From NCBI GenBank assembly GCA_035651115.1, contig DASRGL010000462.1, forward strand, positions 1 through 6,854: a stretch of 6,854 bases of DNA, read 5' to 3'. The position numbers and the translations under genes were made by a program. The notes under the pieces were generated by a model. It was not told the DNA's origin, searched no databases, and saw nothing but the letters and a program-made list of their open reading frames with translations. This stretch comes from DASRGL01 sp035651115 (GTDB taxonomy: Bacteria; Armatimonadota; Chthonomonadetes; Chthonomonadales; Chthonomonadaceae). Positions 1-5,666 of the stretch are shown here, in pieces (position 1 is the stretch's first letter; each line of letters begins with the position of its first letter).

Positions 1-942
1 AAATCCTATGGCTCTCCCCTGAGCCGCCTGGGAGAGTTCCTCGGCTCCCAGGCGCTGCTGCTCGGCCCGGCGCTGTTCGTGGGAGCGTTGGGCGCTGGGC
101 GCTGGGCGTTGCGGCCCTTACCCCCGACGCCTCTCCCAAGCGTGGGAGAGGGGAGCCAGAGGCGCCAGCCTCCGCCATTGTTCCCCTCCCCCTGTTCTTG
201 GGGGGAGGGGCTAGGGGAGGGGGGCCGCAACGCCCAACGTCTGTTCCTGCTCTGCCTGGGCCTGCCGGTGTTCCTCTTCTTCTGCCTGATGGCGCTGAAG
301 GCGAAGGTGCAGGCGAACTGGGCGCCCTGTGCCTGGCTGACGTTGACCGTGCTGTGGGCGGCCTGGCTGGCGGAGCGCGCAGAGCAGTCCGAACGGACGC
401 GGCGGAAAGCGTGGGGGCTGTTCGCGCTGGCGGCGGCCACCAGCGGCCTGCTGACCGTGCTGCTGCTGTTCCCCGCGCTGCGTCTCGGGTTGATCCGCCT
501 GCCGCCCCGGGCCGACACGTCCAACACGGCGTATGGGTGGCGTCAGGTGGCGGCGCGCGTGCAGCAGATACGGCGGGAGATGGAGCAGGGCGGGCGCAGA
601 CAGGTGTTCGTCGCGGGCAACGGCTACCAGTATCCGGCGCTCATGGCCTTCTATCTGCCCGACCACCCGGAAACCTACGATATGTTCCTGCATTTCCGCC
701 TGACGATGTATGCGGCGTATGTGGAGCGACTGAAACTGCGGCTGGGGCAGGATGCCGTCTTCGTCAACGACGGCAAGGTGGACGACGCCGACCTCCGGCA
801 GGTTTTCGAGCGTGTGGAGTGGGAGCCGCCGCTGCCCGTCTGGCGGCGTCCGCTCTACGATAGGCCGATACGCTTTATCTACATCGCGCGCTGCTACGGC
901 TACCGACGCTATACCGGGCTGGACTGGGCGCGGGGCGGATAG
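1..942 (+). CDS. GT39/ArnT-type membrane glycosyltransferase, C-terminal part (5' end outside window)
   Basis: The frame is open from base 1 and ends at TAG 940-942, so the N-terminal part with the catalytic Asp region lies outside the window. What remains fits the C-terminal half of a dolichyl-phosphate-mannose-mannosyltransferase-like protein (GT39, PMT_2 or ArnT type), an integral membrane enzyme that moves a sugar from a polyprenyl-phosphate donor to an envelope acceptor. Seen in order: FLGSQALLLGPALFVGA (a membrane segment); a non-family stretch encoded by about 85-239; membrane segments RLFLLCLGLPVFLFFCLMAL, then KAKVQANWAPCAWLTL, the family's usual lysine-rich loop followed by an NW..P motif; another hydrophobic segment near 412-480; and a soluble tail with GWRQVAARVQQIR, a YQYPALMAFYLP motif and a final 'RFIYIARCYGYR' strand. 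The tail matches the GT39 C-terminal pattern. The oddity is the in-frame repeat of roughly 50 residues rich in Pro, Gly and Arg between two membrane segments. It falls in a loop, so function may survive. The sugar and acceptor cannot be deduced. The methyltransferase gene starts 35 bases downstream. Confidence 0.8.
   Translation, partial: KSYGSPLSRLGEFLGSQALLLGPALFVGALGAGRWALRPLPPTPLPSVGEGSQRRQPPPLFPSPCSWGEGLGEGGRNAQRLFLLCLGLPVFLFFCLMALKAKVQANWAPCAWLTLTVLWAAWLAERAEQSERTRRKAWGLFALAAATSGLLTVLLLFPALRLGLIRLPPRADTSNTAYGWRQVAARVQQIRREMEQGGRRQVFVAGNGYQYPALMAFYLPDHPETYDMFLHFRLTMYAAYVERLKLRLGQDAVFVNDGKVDDADLRQVFERVEWEPPLPVWRRPLYDRPIRFIYIARCYGYRRYTGLDWARGG
85..239. repeat. GC-rich palindromic repeat element embedded in the glycosyltransferase gene
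   Basis: Bases 103-117 are the exact reverse complement of 222-236 (15 bp), and with one mismatch the match extends over 100-117 and 222-239 (17 of 18). Between these arms lie two perfect internal hairpins: 130-137 with 144-151 (8 bp, 6-base loop) and 183-192 with 201-210 (10 bp, 8-base loop). The left arm is made of heptamers (GCGTTGG, GCGCTGG, GCGCTGG, GCGTTGC at 85-112). On the minus strand the right arm reads ACGTTGG then GCGTTGC, so the arms differ in heptamer number. Purine/pyrimidine asymmetry and composition are unlike the surrounding codons. This resembles dispersed, non-autonomous palindromic repeats of the CCTCTCCC/GGGAGAGG kind seen between genes in many bacteria. Here it is read through in frame. 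The exact borders and any target duplication cannot be set from one copy. Confidence 0.65.
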
Positions 943-977
943 ACACACAAGGGAAAGGAAGGCACGGGAGTTCACTG

Positions 978-1706
978 ATGGAGAAGACGGAGGCGAAGCC
1001 GCTGGCAAGAGGCTGGTCCGGGCAGCCGATCTGGGACCTGGCGCTCAAACTCGTCGCAGAGATGCCGGGCGGCAGGCTTCTGGACGCGCCTTCGGGTGGC
1101 GGCTACCTGTCGGTGCAGTTGGCCGAACGGGGATTTCAGGTCGTCGGGGTGGACATGATCGCGGAACTCTGGCAGTTCCCGGAGATGCCGTTCGTCTGCG
1201 CCGATCTGGACAGCCCTCTTCCCTTCGCGCCGGACTCGTTCGATGTCATCCTGCACGTCGGCGGCCTCGGCTATATGGAGAATCCGAGCGCCCTGTTTCG
1301 TGACTTCTACCGTCTCTTGCGTCCGGGCGGCGTTCTGGGCGTTACGGCGGACAACATCTTTACGCTGGAGTCGCGCCTCCGGTTCCTGCTGAACGGCACG
1401 TTCCGATGGTATCCGCACTGCGAATATCATGGCGAAGACAAGGCCGGGCTGCACCTTATCAACCGCGACCCGATTCGCCTGACAACACTGCTCTTCCTGT
1501 TGCAGCGCGCCGGTTTCCAGATCGAGAAGGTCGAATTCGGAGGGAAGCGCGGCTTTGCGCCTTTGCTGCCGCTCGGTTGGCTGCTGCGCGGCCTGACGAC
1601 GCTCCACAACGGCTTACGCCAGGGCAAGGGCAGCCTGACGCCGCCCCTCGTCAATAGCCGCGACGCTCTGCTCTTTCGGCAGGTCGGCGTGCTGGCCCGC
1701 AAATAA
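978..1706 (+). CDS. Class I SAM-dependent methyltransferase (Methyltransf_11-like)
   Basis: The product is 242 residues with a Rossmann-type SAM-binding fold. Motif I is LLDAPSGGG at residues 34-42 (a variant of the common LDxGCGxG, with APSGGG in place of xGCGxG). An acidic residue closes strand 2 in VVGVD (D59), CADLD covers residues 74-78, the motif IV region is PDSFDVIL at 85-92, and the post-motif RLLRPGGVL covers 113-121. After the core (about residues 1-125) comes a longer C-terminal part, including HLINRDPIRLTTLLFLLQRAGF and a hydrophobic patch PLLPLGWLLRGL near 196-206, which may contact a lipid or membrane substrate. ATG 978 is preceded by GGGAG at 966-970 with a 7-base gap. The gene lies 35 bases after the glycosyltransferase on the same strand, so a shared transcript and a joint role in envelope glycan or glycolipid modification are plausible. 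The methyl acceptor is unknown; O-methylation of a sugar is only a guess. The stop TAA (1704-1706) lies inside the T-rich flank used by the opposing dxs terminator. Confidence 0.85.
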   Translation: MEKTEAKPLARGWSGQPIWDLALKLVAEMPGGRLLDAPSGGGYLSVQLAERGFQVVGVDMIAELWQFPEMPFVCADLDSPLPFAPDSFDVILHVGGLGYMENPSALFRDFYRLLRPGGVLGVTADNIFTLESRLRFLLNGTFRWYPHCEYHGEDKAGLHLINRDPIRLTTLLFLLQRAGFQIEKVEFGGKRGFAPLLPLGWLLRGLTTLHNGLRQGKGSLTPPLVNSRDALLFRQVGVLARK

Positions 1707-1736
1707 AGAACCCCTCTCCTTCGCCAGGAGAGGGGT
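1701..1736 (-). terminator. Intrinsic terminator of dxs, between convergent genes
   Basis: Bases 1710-1720 and 1726-1736 form a perfect 11-bp stem (ACCCCTCTCCT with AGGAGAGGGGT) closed by the 5-base loop TCGCC. Read on the minus strand, the stem is followed by TTCTTTATTT, a U-rich tail as expected for Rho-independent termination of dxs, whose stop codon is at 1748-1750. On the plus strand the flank after the stem is CAGGAAAAACC, without a U tract. The hairpin may therefore protect the 3' end of the methyltransferase mRNA but is a poorer terminator in that direction. The stem core resembles one of the hairpins in the repeat at 85-239. Confidence 0.7.
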
Positions 1737-1747
1737 CAGGAAAAACC

Positions 1748-3727
1748 TTATGCTGTCAGGGACTCGCGCTGCGCGGGCGCGAGCGGCTCCGGCTCCGGCT
1801 GCGGGCGTCCCAGTAAGTCGCGCGCCGCCGCCTCGAAGTCCGGCGCAGTGAGCATACAGAGCCGGTGCAGGATCGGGATCGCCCCATGCTCCACGAACTG
1901 ATCGGGAATGCCGAACAGCTTGACCTGCACATCGCTGAGGCCGTGTTCCGCCAGCAGTTCCAGGATCGCGGAGCCGACGCCGCCATGTACGACGCCTTCC
2001 TCCATCACGATCAGCCTGCGCGTGCGCCGCGCCACCTTCAGGATCGTCTCTGCATCCAGCGGCTTGGCCCACCGCAGGTTGACGAACGCCACGTCAATGC
2101 CTTCCTCGCGCAGCGTCTTCGCCGCCTGGAACGCAGGCGCGACCATGTTGCCGTAGGCCAGCAGTCCGATGTCGTCGCCCTCCATCAGCGTCTCGGCTTT
2201 GCCATAGACGATGGGCGCGCTCGCCCGCCCCCACTCCACGCTCGGCGCATTGCCGCGCGGGTAGCGAATTGCGATCGGCCCGGCCTGCTTCCCGACGACG
2301 TGTTCTCGCACCATGTAGCGCAGCATCGCCGCCAGTTCGTCACCGTCTTTCGGGGCGAGCAGGGTCAGGTTCGGGATATGGCGCAGGTAGGCGATGTCAA
2401 AGACGCCGTGATGCGTCGGGCCGTCGTCGCCGACCAGCCCGGCGCGATCCAGACAGAAGAGAACCGGCAGGTTCTGAATGGCGACATCGTGGAGGATGAT
2501 GTCGTAGGCGCGCTGGAGGAAGGTGCTGTAGATGGCCGTGACGGGCTTCATGCCCTCCGCCGCCAGGCCCGCCGCGAAGCAGACGGCGTGCTGCTCGGCG
2601 ATGGCGGTATCGAAATAGCGGTCGGGATGGGCGTCTTTGAACTTGTTCAGGCCCGTGCCATCCGGCATGGCGGCGGTGATGGCCGCGATCTTCGGGTCGG
2701 TGTCCGCCAGTTCGATGATCGTCTTGCTGAACACGTTCGTCCAGGTCTGGCCGCTCGATTTGCTGCCGCCGGCCGTCCCGACCACCGCCTCCTGGAACAT
2801 CGGCGGCGTGACCGCGTGCCACTTGCGGGCGTTCTCCTCGGCGGCGTCGTAGCCTTTGCCTTTGACGGTGCGCAGATGCACGAAGACCGGCCCATTCATG
2901 TGCTTGATGGCCGTGAACAGGTCAATCAGCAGATCGAGGTCGTGACCGTCCACCGGGCCGATATACTCGTACCCCAACTCCTCGAACAGCACGCCGGACT
3001 GGTCGGGGGAGACGAGGTGCGTCAGGTTGTGCTTGAGCATGGAACCGGCGGCTTTGCTCAGAGCGCGGCCCGGCGTGCCGGGAACCATCTTGAGCATGTG
3101 CCTGGCCTGGGCTTCCATGCTCTGGTAGAGCGGCATGACGCGCAGCTTCGCCAGATAGGTCGCCAGCGCGCCCACGCTCTCCGCAATGCTCATCTCGTTA
3201 TCGTTCAGCACGACCGTAAAGTTGCGCCCGCTATGCCCGGCGTTGTGCAGTCCTTCCAACGCCAGTCCCGCTGTCATCGAGGCGTCGCCGATGACGGCCA
3301 GCACGCTCTCTTCATTCGTGCGCCCGGCCATGTCGCGCGCAACGGCGAACCCGTAGGCGGCGGAGATACTGGTTCCCGCATGGCCCGCGCCGAACAGATC
3401 GTAGTCGCTCTCCTCCCGGCGCAGGAAACCGCTCAATCCGCCATACTGCCGCAACGTATTGAAACGCTCCAGGCGTCCGGTCAGCATCTTGTGGGCGTAA
3501 CACTGGTGGCCGGTGTCCCAGATGATCTTATCTTTTGGAACGGAGTAGACGGTGTGGAGAGCGAGGATGAGGTCTACCGCGCCCAGGTCGGACGCGAAGT
3601 GACCGCCGGTCTTGGACAGGTTGTCTATGATGGCCTGACGCAGTTCGGAGGCAACCTGTTTGAGTTCGTCTCGGGAGAGACTCTTCAGATCGGCGGGGCT
3701 GTGAATTCGAGAAAGCAACTCATACAT
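1748..3727 (-). CDS. dxs: 1-deoxy-D-xylulose-5-phosphate synthase
   Basis: This thiamine-diphosphate enzyme condenses pyruvate and glyceraldehyde 3-phosphate to DXP with loss of CO2. It is the first step of the MEP isoprenoid pathway, also feeds thiamine and pyridoxal synthesis, and is cytosolic. With the ATG at 3727-3725 the protein has 659 residues, slightly longer than the usual 620-640. Visible motifs: GGHFASDLGAV with the conserved His at 43; GHAGTSISAA (115-124); the ThDP/Mg motif GDASMTAG starting at 147 and ending in the LNDNEMSI segment with N175-N177; VDGHD (259-263); RTVKGKGY (286-293); the pyrimidine domain with catalytic Glu in AEQHAV (E378); and DRAGLVGDDGPTHHG (427-441). The transketolase C-terminal domain begins near 505. 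The last 20 residues are a PEPEPEP-rich tail outside the family core, which explains the extra length. The frame runs 48 codons further upstream to 3871, but that extension crosses the promoter at 3821-3849 and has no family resemblance. An AAAAAGGGG sequence (3746-3738) ends 10 bases before the ATG. The gene stands alone and converges on the methyltransferase. Confidence 0.97.
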   Translation of the reverse strand: MYELLSRIHSPADLKSLSRDELKQVASELRQAIIDNLSKTGGHFASDLGAVDLILALHTVYSVPKDKIIWDTGHQCYAHKMLTGRLERFNTLRQYGGLSGFLRREESDYDLFGAGHAGTSISAAYGFAVARDMAGRTNEESVLAVIGDASMTAGLALEGLHNAGHSGRNFTVVLNDNEMSIAESVGALATYLAKLRVMPLYQSMEAQARHMLKMVPGTPGRALSKAAGSMLKHNLTHLVSPDQSGVLFEELGYEYIGPVDGHDLDLLIDLFTAIKHMNGPVFVHLRTVKGKGYDAAEENARKWHAVTPPMFQEAVVGTAGGSKSSGQTWTNVFSKTIIELADTDPKIAAITAAMPDGTGLNKFKDAHPDRYFDTAIAEQHAVCFAAGLAAEGMKPVTAIYSTFLQRAYDIILHDVAIQNLPVLFCLDRAGLVGDDGPTHHGVFDIAYLRHIPNLTLLAPKDGDELAAMLRYMVREHVVGKQAGPIAIRYPRGNAPSVEWGRASAPIVYGKAETLMEGDDIGLLAYGNMVAPAFQAAKTLREEGIDVAFVNLRWAKPLDAETILKVARRTRRLIVMEEGVVHGGVGSAILELLAEHGLSDVQVKLFGIPDQFVEHGAIPILHRLCMLTAPDFEAAARDLLGRPQPEPEPLAPAQRESLTA

Positions 3728-3820
3728 TCGACAGAAGCCCCTTTTTGGACGCCGCTGCGTGATAGCCGCGCGACAGTTCGGAACGCGCGCAGCGCGCTCT
3801 TGGCCGGATGATTGCCGGGA

Positions 3821-3849
3821 ATTGTACCACTTTGCCGCAGGGAAGTCAA
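3821..3849 (-). promoter_or_regulatory. Sigma-70-type promoter of dxs
   Basis: On the minus strand, TTGACT (3849-3844) and TACAAT (3826-3821) are separated by exactly 17 bases, each one mismatch from the TTGACA and TATAAT consensus. Transcription should start near 3814, giving a dxs leader of about 87 bases. The leader holds a GC-only inverted repeat around 3784-3798 and an AAAAAGGGG ribosome-binding candidate at 3746-3738. I see no THI-box-like TPP riboswitch motif in it. The site excludes translation starts upstream of 3814 and so supports the ATG at 3727. Confidence 0.75.
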
Positions 3850-4009
3850 TCGTGCGCGAACCGCGCGCCACGCTCGTCCATCGGCCTCTCTCCTGTTTTA
3901 CGCAGGATAGCCGCCATTCATTCGCAGGGCGGGCGGCCCGGCACGCAGGGCATCCTGTTGGCGCGGTTATTCCCCTCTTCTGCTCCCACTATCGCTCCCT
4001 GACCGGATT
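3850..4009. other. Stretch with no recognised gene
   Basis: Together with the dxs leader and promoter, this forms a gap of about 280 bases between the dxs start codon and the first convincing codons of the next plus-strand frame. All forward frames here are either interrupted (for example TAG at 3908-3910) or give sequence with no protein-like character. I see no RNA gene, strong promoter facing right, or mobile-element end in it. An imperfect inverted repeat (CCGGA at 4003-4007 with TCCGG at 4029-4033, enclosing CCCG 4010-4013 with CGGG 4021-4024) marks the border with the orphan frame. Confidence 0.5.
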
Positions 4010-4377
4010 CCCGCAGTATACGGGCATTTCCGGCATACCTACGTCCTCTTTCGCGGCAAGCCGACGGCGCTGGCGGATATTCCCACGCCGCGCGCCGATG
4101 CCGACGTGAAAGGCGCGCCCGTCATCGGCTGCCCGCAGCGCGGCGACTGGTTCGCCGCAAAGCACGGAGGCTATATCGAGGCGGGAATAGATGCCGCCCT
4201 CACCGCCGTCGCCGCGCTCGATGGCAAGCGTAAGCTGATCGTGGCCTGGACGCCCGACAAAAGTATGCTCTCCAACGCCAACATCCCCTGCATCCATGCC
4301 GACCCTTATTTCGGAACGATCCCGCCCTGCGAGGCGCGGGAAGCCAGGGGGCTGTACCTCTTCACGACAGATTCTCT

Positions 4378-4426
4378 GGCGCAACTCCGGCAGGAGTTGC
4401 GCCGATCCGGCCTGGGCAGGGCCGGA
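4378..4426 (+). repeat. Two tandem hairpins at the end of the orphan frame
   Basis: Bases 4378-4388 (GGCGCAACTCC) pair perfectly with 4393-4403 (GGAGTTGCGCC) over 11 bp around a 4-base loop. Two bases later 4406-4412 (TCCGGCC) pair with 4420-4426 (GGCCGGA) over 7 bp around a 7-base loop. No U tract follows, so a classical intrinsic terminator is unlikely on the plus strand. Such back-to-back inverted repeats often sit at mRNA 3' ends and would insulate the lacI promoter 47 bases downstream from upstream transcription. Confidence 0.5.
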
Positions 4427-4472
4427 GGCGTGGCACGCCAGAAACACGCTGGCGGCGGTGCGCAAAAATCGC

Positions 4473-4501
4473 TTGACAAACCGGCGGCGCGGTGTTACCA
4501 T
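4473..4501 (+). promoter_or_regulatory. Sigma-70-type promoter of the LacI-family gene
   Basis: A perfect TTGACA (4473-4478) is followed after exactly 17 bases by TACCAT (4496-4501), which keeps the key A at position 2 and T at position 6 of the -10 box. Transcription should begin near 4508, giving a leader of about 41 bases before ATG 4549. Because it lies inside the orphan frame at 4010-4552, that frame's last residues are unlikely to be under protein-level selection. A possible in-frame GTG for the regulator at 4492 lies upstream of the predicted transcript start and can be discarded. Confidence 0.75.
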
Positions 4502-4515
4502 ACCCTCAAGGCCGG

Positions 4516-4533
4516 TGCAAAAACGGTTTTGCA
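4516..4533. promoter_or_regulatory. Candidate LacI-family operator (autoregulatory)
   Basis: TGCAAAAACGGTTTTGCA is an 18-bp palindrome with a single mismatched pair (4523/4526) and a CG at its exact centre (4524-4525). LacI-family dimers typically bind even-length palindromes with a central CG flanked by A- and T-rich half-sites, because the hinge-helix leucine wedges into that step. The site lies about +9 to +26 from the predicted start and 15 bases before the ATG of the LacI-type gene, where a bound repressor would block initiation or early elongation. Binding by the neighbouring regulator is inferred from position and symmetry. Confidence 0.7.
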
Positions 4534-4548
4534 TCTCTTGACGCACGT

Positions 4549-5538
4549 ATGAACATCGCAGAATTCGCACGCTCGATAGGCGTCTCCCCGACGACCGTCT
4601 CGCACGCCATCAACGGACGCGGGCGCATCAGCCCGGCGACCCGGCACATGGTGCTGGAACGCATGAAGGAGTTGGGATTCACCCCGAACCTGAATGCGCA
4701 GCGACTCTCGGACGGGCGCACCTACATGGTGGCGCTGGACTTCGCCTACACGCGCGACTATCTTTCCGACATCTTCCTGGTGGAGTTGACGCGCCGGGTG
4801 CAGGACTTTCTGGACTCCCGCCGCTACGGCCTGCTGCTCAGCGGGCCGGGCGAGGTGCTGCATCGCTGGGTCAAGACGCGCGCAGTGGATGGCGTCCTCC
4901 AGGTCATAGACGGCCCGCCGGACGTGACGCTGCCCCAGGACATCGCGCGCACGGGGACGGCCTGCGTGGTCATCGGCCACTACCCCATCGAAGGCATTCC
5001 CCGCGTCGGCTCTCTGGTCATTGATCTCAGGACCGGGGCGCAGCAGGTAGCGCGAATGCTGGTGGAGCGCGGTCACAGGCGCATCGGTTTCATAGACCAG
5101 GGCGCAGCCGATCCGGTCCTCTGGGGTTTTCGGGAGGAGCTGGAGCGTCTCGGCATCGCGCTGCCCGAATCGCATATTCTGGGAATCGGGGCGACGCCCG
5201 AAGACGGCGAGTGGGCGCTGCACATCCTGCTGGAGCGGCCCGACCCGCCGACCGCCGTCTTTGCCCGCACGGACGCCATCGCCGCCGGCGCGCTCCGCGC
5301 CGCCCAGGAGCGCGGCGTACCGGTTCCGCAGGCGCTCTCCATCGTCGGCCACGACGATGTGCCGCTGGCGCAGTGGACGGCGCCGCCGCTGACGACCGTG
5401 CGCGTGGACTGCATCGAGATCGCGCACCGGGCCGCCGATACTCTGTTCCAACTCCTGAAGCAGCCGGATGGCCCGGCGGCGACGGTGACGGTGCATACCC
5501 GACTGATAGAACGCCGTACGGTCGCGACTATCGCCTAG
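4549..5538 (+). CDS. LacI-family transcriptional repressor
   Basis: The product is 329 residues, a normal length for the family. An N-terminal helix-turn-helix at residues 2-22 (NIAEFARSIGVSPTTVSHAIN) is followed by the standard RISPATRHMVLERMKELGFTPN helix and the hinge helix NAQRLSDGRT (49-58) with its minor-groove Leu at 53. The recognition helix carries Pro14, Thr15 and His19 at the positions that set operator choice. Residues 59-329 form a periplasmic-binding-protein-like ligand domain, with AVDGVLQV (112-119), LVERGHRRIGFI (171-182), PTAVFARTDAIAAGALRAAQERG (234-256) and the SIVGHDDVPLAQWTAPPLTTV signature (264-284). Effectors of this family are usually sugars or nucleosides; this one cannot be named. 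I chose ATG 4549 because HTH homology begins right there and the promoter excludes the in-frame GTG at 4492. No clear Shine-Dalgarno precedes it. The start overlaps the upstream frame's stop (ATGA). It has its own promoter and a candidate operator in its leader. A weak 7-bp hairpin (5552-5558 with 5569-5575) follows the stop, without a U tract. Confidence 0.93.
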   Translation: MNIAEFARSIGVSPTTVSHAINGRGRISPATRHMVLERMKELGFTPNLNAQRLSDGRTYMVALDFAYTRDYLSDIFLVELTRRVQDFLDSRRYGLLLSGPGEVLHRWVKTRAVDGVLQVIDGPPDVTLPQDIARTGTACVVIGHYPIEGIPRVGSLVIDLRTGAQQVARMLVERGHRRIGFIDQGAADPVLWGFREELERLGIALPESHILGIGATPEDGEWALHILLERPDPPTAVFARTDAIAAGALRAAQERGVPVPQALSIVGHDDVPLAQWTAPPLTTVRVDCIEIAHRAADTLFQLLKQPDGPAATVTVHTRLIERRTVATIA

Positions 5539-5628
5539 ACGCTCTCTACCGGATGACACGTTCCGCCCTGTCATCGTGTTGGCATACGGTAGGCCAGGAA
5601 CCCGATCAAGCCCTGGCTCGACCCTGGC

Positions 5629-5660
5629 GTAAGGGAGGACTCCCTTACCCTGTAAGGAGG
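5629..5660 (+). promoter_or_regulatory. Pilin-gene ribosome-binding site within a two-way foldable leader
   Basis: A perfect AAGGAGG (5654-5660) lies 6 bases before the ATG at 5667. The central segment TCCCTTAC (5641-5648) can pair completely with the upstream GTAAGGGA (5629-5636; 8 bp, 4-base loop), leaving the ribosome-binding site free. Alternatively, CCTTAC (5643-5648) can pair with GTAAGG (5652-5657; 6 bp, 3-base loop), which covers the first four bases of the Shine-Dalgarno. The two structures exclude each other. This is what an anti-SD / anti-anti-SD switch looks like, although a plain stabilising 5' hairpin is also possible. I see no clear sigma-70 promoter between the lacI stop and this site. 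Confidence 0.5.
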
Positions 5661-5666
5661 GAAGCG

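Larger units (their letters stand above)
4010..4552 (+). pseudogene. Orphan coding-like frame, probably the 3' remnant of a larger gene
   Basis: I do not recognise the family. The frame is open from 3911 to TGA 4550-4552, but protein-like sequence with GC-rich third positions starts only around 4010-4030 (YGHFRHTYVLFRGKPTALADIP) and continues to about 4400. It includes the segments GAPVIGCPQRGDWFAAKHGGY, LIVAWTPDKSMLSNANIP, CIHADPYFGTIPP and EARGLYLFTTDSL. The high content of Gly, Pro, His, Trp and Cys, with no repeats, looks like a folded domain rather than chance translation. No ATG precedes it. The first usual start codon is GTG 4106, without a Shine-Dalgarno sequence and already inside the conserved-looking part, which would give 148 residues. 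After about residue 98 of that version the translation runs through two hairpins and the lacI promoter and operator, so the true C-terminus may have been lost or altered. The stop overlaps the lacI ATG as ATGA. I read it as a 5'-truncated remnant. A short intact gene starting at GTG 4106 is the alternative. Confidence 0.45.

Noticed and set aside
211..1008. Minus-strand frame of 265 codons opposite the glycosyltransferase
   Set aside because: Its composition reflects the complement of GC-rich codons and it would converge across two real plus-strand genes. No start signal or domain is visible.
1865..3811. Very long (648-codon) open frame on the plus strand opposite dxs
   Set aside because: It is the antisense shadow of dxs in GC-rich DNA. 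Its translation is rich in Arg, Val, Asp, His and Gln without any domain, while the minus strand encodes an unmistakable Dxs.
3728..3814. Possible TPP riboswitch in the dxs leader
   Set aside because: The leader is only about 87 bases and lacks the conserved CTGAGA-type core of THI-box elements; only a GC-only inverted repeat is seen.
4492..4548. Longer LacI-type protein starting at GTG 4492
   Set aside because: This start lies upstream of the predicted transcription start and its 19 extra residues are encoded by the promoter and operator. HTH homology begins at the ATG at 4549.
3989..4570. Minus-strand frame of 193 codons with a signal-peptide-like start, opposite the orphan frame
   Set aside because: The plus strand shows the better codon pattern and more protein-like sequence. 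The minus frame would begin inside the lacI gene and run backwards through its promoter and operator. The hydrophobic stretch is short and unsupported.
4495..5574. 359-codon minus-strand frame opposite lacI
   Set aside because: An Arg- and His-rich antisense shadow without a recognisable domain or ribosome-binding site; the plus strand encodes a complete LacI-family protein.
5552..5575. Hairpin after lacI as an intrinsic terminator
   Set aside because: The stem is only 7 bp with a 10-base loop and no U tract follows, so I did not annotate it as a terminator.
5211..5666. Upstream extension of the pilin-like frame into the lacI gene
   Set aside because: The extension is out of frame within lacI and low-complexity. 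A perfect Shine-Dalgarno and the prepilin leader fix the start at 5667.
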